Shown piece by piece: positions 20,742 to 30,800 of a stretch of DNA of 42,491 bases (its first letter is position 1; every line of letters begins with the position of its first letter). Source of the DNA: Trichomonas tenax (Eukaryota; Parabasalia; Trichomonadida; Trichomonadidae); assembly GCA_023091735.1 (NCBI GenBank), contig JALKBU010000407.1:1-42491 (forward strand), in the 5' to 3' direction. The translations under genes and the position numbers were made by a program. The notes under the pieces are model-generated. The model was not told where the DNA came from and made no database searches. It saw only the letters and a program-made list of their open reading frames with translations.

Positions 20742-21161
20742 TTAATTATAAGCCTCTCTCTGCACGTCACGGTACTGATCGTTCGCAAGATTGTCTAACC
20801 AAACTTTGAGTGTTCCCCAGTGAATATGGAACCAGTATAATAAGTTAGCCTTCTTCTTTTCTGCTTCTGTGATCTGAACGCCAGACTTTTGCGCAACAAG
20901 TTGGCTTAATTTACGCAATTCAACAATTTTGAACTCTTTAGACACATAAGGTCTGAGTTTTTCTTGCATCTGATTAAGTAAATCTTTGTTGGCAACCTCA
21001 TCGACGTATGTACCAGTGTCTAATTTATCGACTTTCTTAATTAATTTTTCCAACTCGTTAGAAATTAGTTTTAACTTGTCAGGAGAGTCGTAAGCCTTCT
21101 TCTTGAGCGTATCGAGGAGATCGTCAAGCGGAAGAGAGAGATTATCGGGCATAGCTGACAT
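20742..21161 (-). CDS. Small conserved-looking protein of unknown function (139 aa)
   Basis: Not recognised. It is a mainly helical, charged protein with Lys/Leu heptad-like segments (about 15-50 and 65-105), then a Trp/His/Tyr-rich motif (LLYWFHIHWGTLKVWLDNL, about 108-126). It has no membrane segment or signal peptide. The ATG at 21161 is the first Met; a second at 21152 is possible. Codon use matches the housekeeping neighbours. The perfect E2F-like palindrome ~135 bases upstream suggests cell-cycle-linked expression, so a replication or mitotic role is possible but unproven. Confidence 0.7.
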   Translation of the reverse strand: MSAMPDNLSLPLDDLLDTLKKKAYDSPDKLKLISNELEKLIKKVDKLDTGTYVDEVANKDLLNQMQEKLRPYVSKEFKIVELRKLSQLVAQKSGVQITEAEKKKANLLYWFHIHWGTLKVWLDNLANDQYRDVQREAYN

Positions 21162-21296
21162 TATTGACCTCACAGCTAAAATGTTCAAGTTTACAAAAAG
21201 AGGTTAGATCGTTAAATTTGTAAATTTTTGCATTTAATGAAATCACATGCTGTGAGATGCTTAAATTCAACTTTTTTCGATCGTTGAGAAAAATGG

Positions 21297-21310
21297 TTTT
21301 GGCGCCAAAA
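21297..21310. promoter_or_regulatory. Perfect E2F-like palindrome TTTTGGCGCCAAAA
   Basis: A 14-bp perfect palindrome identical to an ideal double E2F/DP site, in AT-rich DNA 136 bases upstream of the ATG at 21161. Immediately beyond it, at 21319-21334, CACGTT and AACGTG form a second inverted repeat with a 4-base spacer. Confidence 0.5.
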
Positions 21311-21706
21311 GTGATTGTCACGTTTTTGAACGTGAGAACTCGTAGAGTGGACATTATGGTGATTTTCGGTCGATTTTGGTGTTTTTCAGCACTGATGCAG
21401 CTGATTTTTACGATTATCTCTTTAATTCTGATATTTTTATTTTGATATCTCGCTTTTATCACCTAATTGCATATATGAAATAACAATACTTCTGTATTAT
21501 ATATCAGATATATGATTAAAATTGTGTAGATCTCAAATAATATTTGAACATTGATATATTGTTGAATTGAACAAAATCAGCCTGAAAAACAAAACTTCCA
21601 TATCCGTAGATATCATTTTTATAGCTAATTTTGATTAACTCAAATAATATTTAATTAAATATCTTATAAATCAGCTTCAGGAAGCAGAAATGATATAGAT
21701 AAAACT
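21311..21706. other. Spacer upstream of the 139-aa gene
   Basis: Contains the CACGTT-TTTG-AACGTG inverted repeat (21319-21334) and then plain AT-rich sequence up to the end of the convergent-side gene at 21707. No gene is seen. Confidence 0.5.
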
Positions 21707-24214
21707 TTATTCAAAATTGCGGTGCTTAACATGCACTTGCTGCTCTATATTCTGTAGGAGTGTTAACAAATTTCTTGTATTGTTCTCGCCCTGGTTCATA
21801 ATTGCCTGGCACTTTCTCCTGAATTCACCTACTGCGACGTGCTCACAAGCTTTCCTTCTTGTCTTGATGAGCTCGAGCCACTTCTTTATACCCACGAGGA
21901 CTTTCTCATGCTTCTTCTCAACATCCTTCTTGTGCTTTCCTGACTCATCTGAACTGCCCTTCTTCACCTCGTCGAGGAGACTTCCGACGCAAAATGTGAA
22001 GTCCTTCTCGTACGACATCAATGCATCTGGGCCTTTCGGCTGAGCGAGGATGGATGTGACTAAGTTCATCAAATCAACACGGCGCTGTAATCTTGTTGCT
22101 GAAGGGAGATTGCGGCAAATTGGTCCGAATAATGAATGTGGAACTGTACCAGGAAGCTTCGTGTATTCCTGGAATATATTAATCGAGAAGTGAGGAGTTG
22201 ACTTCACAGCATAATCAGAAACTGCCTCATTAAGTTGCTTCTCAAGCGCTCTAACGCACTTTGGTGAAAGCGGAAGCTTGGACTTAACAACGCCAGCGAG
22301 GATTGCAGAGAATACTGGCTGTATAAGCTTCTCGTGCTTCACGACAATCGAGTTTGGAAGATTGTCCATTGACTTGAAGATTGCAGATAAAACTGTTTGC
22401 AAGCTGAAATCTTTGGACTCTCTCTTAAGTGTTGAGATGATCAATGTTCTCAATGGCATTGCAACTGTTGGGCCGCAGTTCTTGAGTGTGTTGCAGAAGA
22501 GATCGAAGAGCGGACCAGCTATGTTGAATGAGATATCGCAGCTCTCAACAGCGACACTAAGGATTACGACGGTGTCGGCTGTGAAAGTATCGGCCGCTGG
22601 AACATAGTTCTTCAAGAACGAATCAAGCTCCTCGACAGGAAGCTTGTTGGCGACTGTCTTGAGGTGGCACTTGTAAGCGTGCTGTATAAGTGTTGGCTCT
22701 TTAGACTGCTGAAGAGCGACTTGTATCAAAGCGGAAGATGGGGCAGAATCATTGAGAGATGGAGGAATAACTGTATCTAATGATGGTGACGATGAAGCTC
22801 CTGTGCAGATGGAGTATAACTTGTAGCATGCGTCGAAGTGTGGAAGCTTTGGCTGCTTGAGAATATCTGGAAGTGTTGCAGCACCTTCAACACGATGTTC
22901 GTCGTATGTGACTAAGTCGGCGGCGAGGTGTGGGCGCTGGTTCTCCCATGTATTGAACAAATAATCGAAAACTGTTGTTGTAAATTTGATATCAGTGTGT
23001 TTCGCTGTGGCAATGAATAATGCACGCATTTTATCGAATCTGAACAACTTGTATCCGCTGGCGTCGTGTGATTTCTTGTCTGCTGGAGTTCTTTGCTTGA
23101 AATCGATTTTTTGATTTTCTGATTCTTCCTGTAATATCGCAAATTGTGCTTTAAGTTGCTCGAGAGAGCATTTGTCGAATAACTGTGTGTTGAAATTGAA
23201 GCCATCTGGCAAATGTGCCTGAATAAAGAAGAAATATTTAAGTACATCTTCGAGTTTGAGCTTTGGCTCTTTCAAGACGTAATCAAGGAACTCAACTGCA
23301 TCTGAGCACAGTGAGCTTCCAAGAAGACTGTTCAATAATCTAACGAATGATGCACAAATAACGATTGGATAAAGAGATGGACGAATAATTGGAAGAACTG
23401 AATTAACAATTTGAAGTGTTTCCTTTTTAACTTCGTCTGTCGCTCCGCGGATTTCTTTCATCACAATTCCCTGCCAGAATGTCAACAACTGGTCATCTGA
23501 ACCCTCCATGCATATAACTTTCCAAATGGAACAGTTTCCTGGTTTGTTCGTGATTCTAAGTTGTCTTGTGATTGCTTCTGCTGATTCGTCTGTAAATAAT
23601 CCTTTTTTGAGCTCATCTGGGATGAAATGTTGGAGCTCTTCGGGTATTGAAGGTAAAACTTTGAACCAAAAGATGAATGAATCAAGATTTTTGGCGATTG
23701 AAGACAAAGTTTCTTCAAAGAATCTGAAACCGGTCTCTTTAAGCATTGTTGCAAGTGCTGTGTAGATGAATGCCTGCAAGTTCGGGCGCTCTTGGGCCAT
23801 CTTGCAGCACTCAATCAGTGAATACGAAACGGCATCGTCTGAAACAAAGATTTTAGCGCGAATAAGAGCCAACAACGCCATAACCTTGGCGAGCGATGAC
23901 GTTCTAGCTGCAGATCTTTTGATTTTCTTTGTGAAATTTAGATTTTGAATAAATTTCAAGGCTTCAGCTTCGTTTATTTTGTCGTAGTTCTTCTTTAGGA
24001 TGACAGAAAGGATAATGGCGTATCCGGAGCGCTTCGCAGGCTTGTGTGACGCAAGGCCACGGAAGATTGGAGTTAAGATTTCGAAAATCTTCGTGTCGTT
24101 GTTCGCTATCTCAGCACACTTCACAGTGATGCAGAGATTCAAGTTCTGGAGGTCCTCTGATGAGATGTTTGCGAAAAAATTCTCAGAAGGTGGCTCAACT
24201 TGTTCCTCTGTCAT
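21707..24214 (-). CDS. Pol5/MYBBP1A-like nucleolar HEAT-repeat protein
   Basis: The protein has 835 residues and is almost entirely helical repeats. Near the N terminus FRGLASHKPAKRSGYAIILS (about 50-69) matches the RGLASxRxxARxGFxxxLxE signature of the Pol5/MYBBP1A family. A second family block follows at about 107-118 (KVMALLALIRAKIF). Known members act in the nucleolus in rRNA synthesis and ribosome assembly. The C terminus is basic with a Lys/Glu segment (about 755-785). The family is usually longer (~1000+ residues), so the acidic central part may be reduced. The ATG at 24214 is the first Met. I see no typical initiator. Another HEAT-repeat family cannot be excluded. Confidence 0.6.
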   Translation of the reverse strand: MTEEQVEPPSENFFANISSEDLQNLNLCITVKCAEIANNDTKIFEILTPIFRGLASHKPAKRSGYAIILSVILKKNYDKINEAEALKFIQNLNFTKKIKRSAARTSSLAKVMALLALIRAKIFVSDDAVSYSLIECCKMAQERPNLQAFIYTALATMLKETGFRFFEETLSSIAKNLDSFIFWFKVLPSIPEELQHFIPDELKKGLFTDESAEAITRQLRITNKPGNCSIWKVICMEGSDDQLLTFWQGIVMKEIRGATDEVKKETLQIVNSVLPIIRPSLYPIVICASFVRLLNSLLGSSLCSDAVEFLDYVLKEPKLKLEDVLKYFFFIQAHLPDGFNFNTQLFDKCSLEQLKAQFAILQEESENQKIDFKQRTPADKKSHDASGYKLFRFDKMRALFIATAKHTDIKFTTTVFDYLFNTWENQRPHLAADLVTYDEHRVEGAATLPDILKQPKLPHFDACYKLYSICTGASSSPSLDTVIPPSLNDSAPSSALIQVALQQSKEPTLIQHAYKCHLKTVANKLPVEELDSFLKNYVPAADTFTADTVVILSVAVESCDISFNIAGPLFDLFCNTLKNCGPTVAMPLRTLIISTLKRESKDFSLQTVLSAIFKSMDNLPNSIVVKHEKLIQPVFSAILAGVVKSKLPLSPKCVRALEKQLNEAVSDYAVKSTPHFSINIFQEYTKLPGTVPHSLFGPICRNLPSATRLQRRVDLMNLVTSILAQPKGPDALMSYEKDFTFCVGSLLDEVKKGSSDESGKHKKDVEKKHEKVLVGIKKWLELIKTRRKACEHVAVGEFRRKCQAIMNQGENNTRNLLTLLQNIEQQVHVKHRNFE

Positions 24215-24242
24215 CTTCCAAGCACAAATTTTAAGACCTCGG

Positions 24243-24660
24243 TTTACAAAATAATCGTCGATCTTCTCCTAATTTCTCAATGTTTAGCATTAACAGTCAA
24301 TTTATTTTTTAGTTCTTTGGTCAAATCAAGAAATTGATGATTTTGGTTTACAAAATAATCATCGAGAATCTTAATATTTCTCCATATCTATCATTGAGTA
24401 TCAATTTGGGCTTGAGTTCATTGATTAAATCGAGAAATTGATGATTTTTATTTACAAAATAATCGTCGTGATTTGTCTAATTTTGATATATTCATCAGTG
24501 AAATTATCAGAATGTTTTATTTTATAGATAAAATAAGAAAATAGAATATATACTTTACAAAATAATCGTCGTCAATCATTTTCTTGTCCAAAATCAGTTT
24601 AGAATATGGAAAAATTAACTGATATCGGATAATACAGAATCTTATTAGGGTATAGATATT
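24243..24660. repeat. Tandem repeat, ~104-bp unit, four copies
   Basis: TTTACAAAATAATCGTCG or a one-base variant starts at 24243, 24347, 24451 and 24554, a period of 103-104 bases. A second block, AGAAATTGATGATTTT, is shared by the first two units (about 24329 and 24433). The last unit is more decayed. The array fills the spacer between the Pol5-like start and the end of the uS2 gene and reaches to within 30 bases of the Pol5-like ATG. Confidence 0.8.
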
Positions 24661-24763
24661 GATGCATTCAAGATTTTGGCCTAAAGAGGTAGTAAATAAA
24701 GTCAAATTCCTTTAAAAAAATAAGATAATATTTGTGAAGTATGTTATTATCTTTAGGTCAAGT

Positions 24764-25534
24764 TTAGCCTTCCCACTCGTTCTTGTTAGTCCACTCCTCG
24801 TTTGTGGCACCAGCCTTGATCTCAGCCTTTGGAACAGCGGCGTTGATGATGGCACCCTCTTCTGCGACTGTCTCTTCGCCCTCAGCCTCAAGAGCCTCAG
24901 CGATCTTGGCTTCATCCTGAGCATCACGGTAGAAGAAGAGATCTGGAAGGACAGACCACTCCTGTGTGCGTGTCAAGCCACCACGGAGGCGGAGAACCTC
25001 ACGTGTGAGGAGCCACATGATGAGACCCATGGATGTTTTGTTCTTTGTGTTGCATGGGATGACACAGTCGACGTAGTCGAGGTGAGCATCTGTGTCGCAA
25101 AGAGCGATGCATGGGATGTTAGCGTAGGCAGCTTCGTGGACGGCCTGGGAGTCTGTGTTTGGATCGCAGACGATCATGAGGCGTGGTTCACAGAAGTTCT
25201 TGATGGAGTAGTTTGTGAAGAGGCCTGGGGTGAAGCGCTGTTCAACGTAGTTAGCGCCAAGGAACTCGGCGAACTTGTGGACTGCGCGTGTGCCGAATGG
25301 CTTTGTGGATATGGCAAGGACGTCCTTTGGCTCGTCGACGGCGTAGATCATACGAGCAGCAAGCTTGATCTTCTCGTATGTCATGGCGAGGTTGATGATG
25401 TGGGAGCCATCTTTCCTGCGGGAGAAAACGTATGGCTTCATGCCGAAGGAGAGGTTAGCAGAGCCGAGGTAGACCTTGGCGGCGAGCATCATCTTGATCA
25501 CAGCTTCGCGATCCTGAACAGTTGTTGCAGACAT
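24764..25534 (-). CDS. RPSA: 40S ribosomal protein SA (uS2)
   Basis: Component of the small ribosomal subunit head-platform region, 256 residues. Recognised from VYLGSANLSFGMKPYVFSRR (about 18-37), GTRAVHKFAEFLGA, RFTPGLFTNY, the family motif EPRLMIVCDPNTDSQAVHEA (about 115-135), and CIALCDTDAHLDYVDCVIPCN. The C-terminal acidic tail with EEWTNKNEW is like the animal RPSA tail but shorter. The ATG at 25534 (MSATTVQD) is chosen over the upstream non-ATG extension. It is preceded by a pyrimidine-rich CCTTTTCT stretch directly before the ATG. Confidence 0.96.
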   Translation of the reverse strand: MSATTVQDREAVIKMMLAAKVYLGSANLSFGMKPYVFSRRKDGSHIINLAMTYEKIKLAARMIYAVDEPKDVLAISTKPFGTRAVHKFAEFLGANYVEQRFTPGLFTNYSIKNFCEPRLMIVCDPNTDSQAVHEAAYANIPCIALCDTDAHLDYVDCVIPCNTKNKTSMGLIMWLLTREVLRLRGGLTRTQEWSVLPDLFFYRDAQDEAKIAEALEAEGEETVAEEGAIINAAVPKAEIKAGATNEEWTNKNEWEG

Positions 25535-26138
25535 TAGAAAAGGTCGGCCATACCTATTCAATTTCAAAAGTAGAGCCAAGAAAATTATCGTTCGTAAAAT
25601 ATTATGGTCTTTTTCTTTGTGATTTAGACTCTTCTTAACGTGCCATATCTATGCTTCGTCATAAAAAGCTAAATCATCAAAACGTCCGAAATTTAGCCGT
25701 TATTTTATATTTTTGTCAAGTAAACTGTAATTTGTCGTGTAAAAGCGAAAAATGATTTCTTTGCGATGATTATATTCTTCGTTGATAGTTAAATAGTTTA
25801 ATACTGTTTTTAGAAAAATTGTGGCTATTTTTCGATTTTGAAAAGGATAAGAATATTATCTTGTAGTTCTACATCATATAGTTCTTAAAATAAAAACTAA
25901 TCATTGATTTAATTTTGCATTTTCTCCAAAAATTCTTGAAATATTTTCAAAATTTGAAAAATAAGCATTATAATTTGTAATATTTCTTTCATATCTCTTT
26001 TTAGCTTAGTAATCTAAATATGAGTTTTCCCTTATGTGTAGGCAAAAAAATTAATGTCTTGTTAAGTTTTGAAATTAAATCCTAAATTAGTACAGTAATG
26101 AAATTTATGCAAACACAATTTATCAAGATGGTATATAA
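25535..26138. other. Spacer upstream of uS2 with two TGTC-GTAAA motifs
   Basis: Holds CCTTTTCTA directly before the uS2 ATG. TGTCAAGTAAAC (25714-25725) and TGTCGTGTAAAA (25733-25744) are variants of the recurrent TGACAYGTAAAG motif, about 180-210 bases upstream. The rest is A/T-rich. Confidence 0.5.
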
Positions 26139-27416
26139 TTAAAGTAAGTGGCAGGTCTGAAGAATCCTGAGTGCATTTCTGACAGAGATGTCACCTGATT
26201 CAATAAGTTTAGCTGCCACAGTCTCGATATGCTTTTCTGCGCATCCAGCTTCGTATGCAATGTTCCTAGAGTGCAGCTTCATATGACCAGCGCAGATTCC
26301 GTTAGTAACTAAAGCTCTAAGTGCTGCAAAGTTCGAAGCAAGTCCAACAGCAGCAATTGTTCTAGCAAGCGTATCAGCATCATCAGCGCGGAGCATCTTT
26401 CTCATGAGCACAACGTCAGGATTTCTTCTGATTGATCCACCGACAACACCAACAGGAATTGGAATCCAAATTTCACCAACGAGGTTGGAGTCGCTGTCAA
26501 TTCTGTATGATGTGAGGGCTGGATTTTCAGACTGTGTGGCATATGAATGAACAGCGGCTTCGACAGCGCGAGTGTCGTTTCCTGTTGCAAGAACGACAGC
26601 TGTTACGCCATTCATAATACCTTTTCTGTGTGTAGCACCGCGAGATGGGTCTGAACTTGCGAAATCAGCGGCCATGACAATTCTCTGAGCAACTTGAATG
26701 CCAGAGAATCCACCCTGAGCCAGTGACTGAATTGGCCACTTGCATGTGGCGTGAACTAGTCTCTTTAATGGCAAATTTGTGATAATAGCGATTAATGGTT
26801 CCCAATTTAACTTTTCGGAGAGATGTTTGAGAACTGCTTCGCAAGCTGTGTTAACACAGTTTGCGCCCATTGCATCACAAACGTTAATATTAATATCAAC
26901 TGAAACGGTGAGAGCTGACTTTGTTTGAACTAATCTGTAGTCAACGCTATGTACACCACCATTCCTTGCGAGCATCGAAGGCATTGTTGAGTTTGCGACT
27001 GAAATAATTTCATTTCCGTATAATTTAACTTTGCTTAAAGGATCTGTTTCATCTTCCGTAACAATTAATACTGCCTGTCCCGAGCAGATGTTGACGCCCG
27101 AGGCTGTTGTGAATCCACCTGTCGGCCTGCAGAGTTTTGCCGATAAAGAAGCACCCGCTATAACGGACGGCTCCTCATTGGCCATAGGAACGATGATTTC
27201 CTTGCCATCAACGATGAAGTTCGTCGCAACACCAACAGGTGTGCTGTGCATCGCGACACAATTCTCTATCATTGTATCAGCGGTCTTGAATGTGAGTCCG
27301 TGCTCAGTGGATTTGAGCAAACGAGCCTCTTCCTCTGTGAAGCCGAAGAGTTTCCTCAGGGCGTCTTGGCGCTCGTCGATCGACAGCTTGAAAAAGCCGG
27401 GAATCGCAGACGTCAT
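26139..27416 (-). CDS. HMG-CoA reductase, class II (bacterial type)
   Basis: Reduces HMG-CoA to mevalonate for isoprenoid synthesis. It has 425 residues, the length of soluble bacterial class II enzymes, with no membrane region. Catalytic blocks seen: NEEPSVIAGAS (80-90, catalytic Glu), DAMGANCVNT (about 180), HRKGIMNG (about 262, catalytic Lys), ATGND (about 276, catalytic Asp) and GHMKLHSRN (about 378, catalytic His). The N-terminal IENCVAMHSTPVGVATNF matches the Pseudomonas mevalonii-type ENVIG region. It differs from class I eukaryotic enzymes and is expected to be poorly inhibited by statins. Acquisition from bacteria is inferred. Class II enzymes are also known in some other anaerobic protists. 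Confidence 0.95.
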   Translation of the reverse strand: MTSAIPGFFKLSIDERQDALRKLFGFTEEEARLLKSTEHGLTFKTADTMIENCVAMHSTPVGVATNFIVDGKEIIVPMANEEPSVIAGASLSAKLCRPTGGFTTASGVNICSGQAVLIVTEDETDPLSKVKLYGNEIISVANSTMPSMLARNGGVHSVDYRLVQTKSALTVSVDININVCDAMGANCVNTACEAVLKHLSEKLNWEPLIAIITNLPLKRLVHATCKWPIQSLAQGGFSGIQVAQRIVMAADFASSDPSRGATHRKGIMNGVTAVVLATGNDTRAVEAAVHSYATQSENPALTSYRIDSDSNLVGEIWIPIPVGVVGGSIRRNPDVVLMRKMLRADDADTLARTIAAVGLASNFAALRALVTNGICAGHMKLHSRNIAYEAGCAEKHIETVAAKLIESGDISVRNALRILQTCHLL

Positions 27417-27853
27417 TTTTTAATTCGGTCTTACGGTTTTTTCCCCTTAAAAACTGCTGTCAATTTTTGTGAATAAAAAACATATATGTCAAAATTTTTC
27501 TTCAAGTTTTGTTGTCTTTGGATATGCCAATCATTGAAAAACTTATATTTCGAGTTTTGAAGCTTTGACAAATTCTCGTTACAAATTTAATACAAATTCA
27601 AGCTAAATTTTTATTATTTTTGGATATAGCATGTAATGTTAAACCATTTTTCAAATTGTTTTGTGACTTTTAAAAATATTTTACATGTCAAAAAATTAAA
27701 TTTCAAAATTTTCACGTACATCCGACTAAAGAACTGTTGTATTTATTAATTTTCAAATTAATTCTTGAATCGATTCATTGGTGGACAATTCATATAGTCT
27801 TAGGACTTGACATATAAAATTCTACAATTCATAAAAAATAACAATCTTTATTT
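27417..27853. other. Spacer between HMGR start and importin end
   Basis: AT-rich. TTTTACATGTCA (27679-27690) is a reverse-orientation copy of the TGACATGTAAAA motif, about 265 bases upstream of the HMGR ATG. No gene is seen. Confidence 0.5.
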
Positions 27854-30800
27854 TCATGCTTGTTCTTGCTGCTGAATCTTTTCCTGGTATACTACGTTTA
27901 AGTACATCAAAAAGGAAAAGAAGTTACGATAACATGGTTCTAGTTCCATTATACAACCTGTGTATTTTCCACCATTTTGTTTTGCGATTTTCATCTGCTC
28001 CTGATCTTGCTTGACCCTATTAAAGAATTCAATAAAAGCATTATTGAATGATGGGTATTTGGATCTCAAATGAAGGAAACCAAGTAATCCTTGATCAAGT
28101 AACTTTGTTCGAGCCATTGGAGATGGGTCCAAATATATTGTCATACAGGAGATAAACATTGATTGGAATGTTGTTAAGATGCCTTCTTCAGCTTCCTCAT
28201 TTTCTATTATGGGCCAGAATCTCATCATGAATCTATTAAAGAAATGAAGCATATACCAATGATGTTGTGTATCAAAGAGATATTGTGGAATTACATCGAG
28301 AAGCATTTCAACGTGTTCTGAATAATTCGATTCATCTATCAATTCAATGTATTTGGAATAAAGTAAAATAATTGATTCGCGAAGAAGGTCATTTCTTGCT
28401 ATACTATCCATTTGTTCGTCCTGGAAAAGATTTAGCAAAAACTGATTCAGCTCCGCTGCTCTCTCGAGAGAAAGTTTAGTTCTCTTGATCAATTTAAATG
28501 TTAATTCATATGCAATCTCAAACATTGCTCCAAGGGGTCTATCAACAGGCACAAGATTCATATATGGATCCGGCGAATTGTAATTAAGTTGGTCATATTG
28601 ATTAACTGGTCTGTAACTCATCATCTGAACATATAATGGATAGAACTCAACGTATGTTTCTCCTGTTTTATCCCATGACATCATCTCGATGAGATATTTG
28701 ATAGTATGCTGCTTGATTTGATCAGCTTCAATAAAAGCATAAACTCGAGGCCATACGCGCTCTTTAAATGCAGGAATTGTAAATTCAGGAGCCTGTTTCG
28801 CCAAGATAGTGAATAATCTAAGAGATTCTTCTACCTGGCTGTTGATATCATCAAAGAATTTATTGACATCAGTGTCCACGGCAATTGTTGTATTCTGGTA
28901 AAATTTTTCTGCAAGCGAAAAACATGCCTGAGAAAGCTTTTCAGCATATGAGAACATGAGCTGTGGAATCCCTTCGATACCAACAATATTGATTTTACGG
29001 TTTTTAATAATACCGCACCATAATTCAATCAGTTTCGTTAACATAACAGGAGTCCATGGCATATCGAAAATCTGTCCCATAAGCTGGCAGTATTTTGTCA
29101 ACATTGTATTCAATAAATTATTAAAAAATTCAGCCTGGTCCTCGGGTATGTTTTCGTGAATACAAACATAAACAGCAAATAGAGTGTGATACGTGGCATT
29201 GACCAACTCATCAACAAAATATGGCTGCTCAATGAATCCATAGCAAGTTTCAAGAACTTGATTTAGAAGTGCGAAATTATTTTCAACTAGACGTTCAAAA
29301 TGTTTGTCGGAATGCAATATAGTATTTAATGTCTCAAGTGCTGTTTCAATAACTGTGATGGATTCCTTTTCAATGATGAATCTGAATGATCCTGGAATAT
29401 TATCAACTGTATAAAAAGTGTGAAGATCCAAAAACTCATTTCTTGGTACATCTTTGAATTCGAGTGGTGTTTGGAGGATAGTAAAGCAGTTCGTGAGTAA
29501 GTCTTGGATATATTCATTAATATGATCACCAAGAAGACGAATTAAGATAGAGGAGCACTTATTGATATCCATAACTCTCTTTGGAGCTATACCTTCTTGA
29601 GCAAGCATGGCGCTGCATGTATCGTAAGTAGTTTTAGCATATTCCGGAATTTGTTGTAAAACTTGGACTGCCTCGGAATCGGTTTTCTTTTTGCCCTTAA
29701 GAGATTCCTTAAGTGTCAAAAGGTATTCAGCCATTCCTGATAGAACACGACATTTGATCTTATCATAGCTCTCGTATTTGGAGAACAATGTTGCGAATAT
29801 ATCCATTACGTATTCCAGTCCTGCATCTGGCATTTTTTGGAATATATAGCCAAGTGTTCTGATTGCATAAGCAATTCCTTTTTCAGTAATTAATTGATCG
29901 TTATTAATAGCTTCCATGATTTTATCGGCAATTTCTGGGAGGACCCCGCGATCGATGATGATATTCCTGAAATTATATTCATATAACAATGAATAAATAA
30001 TTCTCAAGGCCCAGTACTTTATAATCTCGTTTTCTTCACTCATTTCCTGTTGAATGACATTAATTGCCAAGTTGACAAGGTCAATAATATCAATTTTTTC
30101 TTCATCAATGAAGACGATGTTTGATACAAAAATGGAAAGTACTTCTAGAATAATGCATTGCAACTTAGGTTCGGTTTCTGTTTGTAGCATTTGAATTACA
30201 TAAGGTACAAGTTGTTTGCAGAAATTATGTGTCAATAAGAGAATAAATGCGTGTGCTATGAAAGAGAGATATCCGTACTTTAAGTGTGCTTCAGAACTGT
30301 TGAAAATATGTGCCATCGATGATTCAAGCCTTGTATTGATATCTTGATAAATCACAATTGTGCTTTGCTTGAGTAAACTTTCTGCAACTGAAGCTGCAGA
30401 GTCATCGTCGAGATCTGGCATAGTTGTGTTGTTCAATACTGCGATGTTAATGTCGACAAAATCATTCAAGAAATCTGGAATAACACGAGCTATTTCTGGA
30501 GAATATTGGATTATTGAGTGCATGATATATATACCCTGGATCGAAACTTGTTCATCAGTTAATGGTAAAACCTTTTCTTTGACATAATGTGAGAGTGGAA
30601 TTATAATGCTATTCAAAAATGGAGAGTTCTTCTCACAAAAGTTGCAAATAATCCTGAAGCACTTCGGAACATTGGTATTTTCGATTAATTGCTTAATTGT
30701 TTCGAAATAATTTAACAAATCTTGAGACTCAGGAATTTTGCTTATGATGACGAAGTATAATGAGACAGTTTCAAGAGGGAATGAATTATAGTTTTGTAGT

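Noticed and set aside
21142..21462. 106-codon minus-strand frame
   Set aside because: It covers the E2F palindrome and promoter of the 139-aa gene, has no ATG-based family sequence, and overlaps that gene in another frame.
24734..25537. 267-codon plus-strand frame
   Set aside because: It is the exact antisense of the uS2 gene, made by its codon bias. It is full of Cys/Val/Trp and has no family features.
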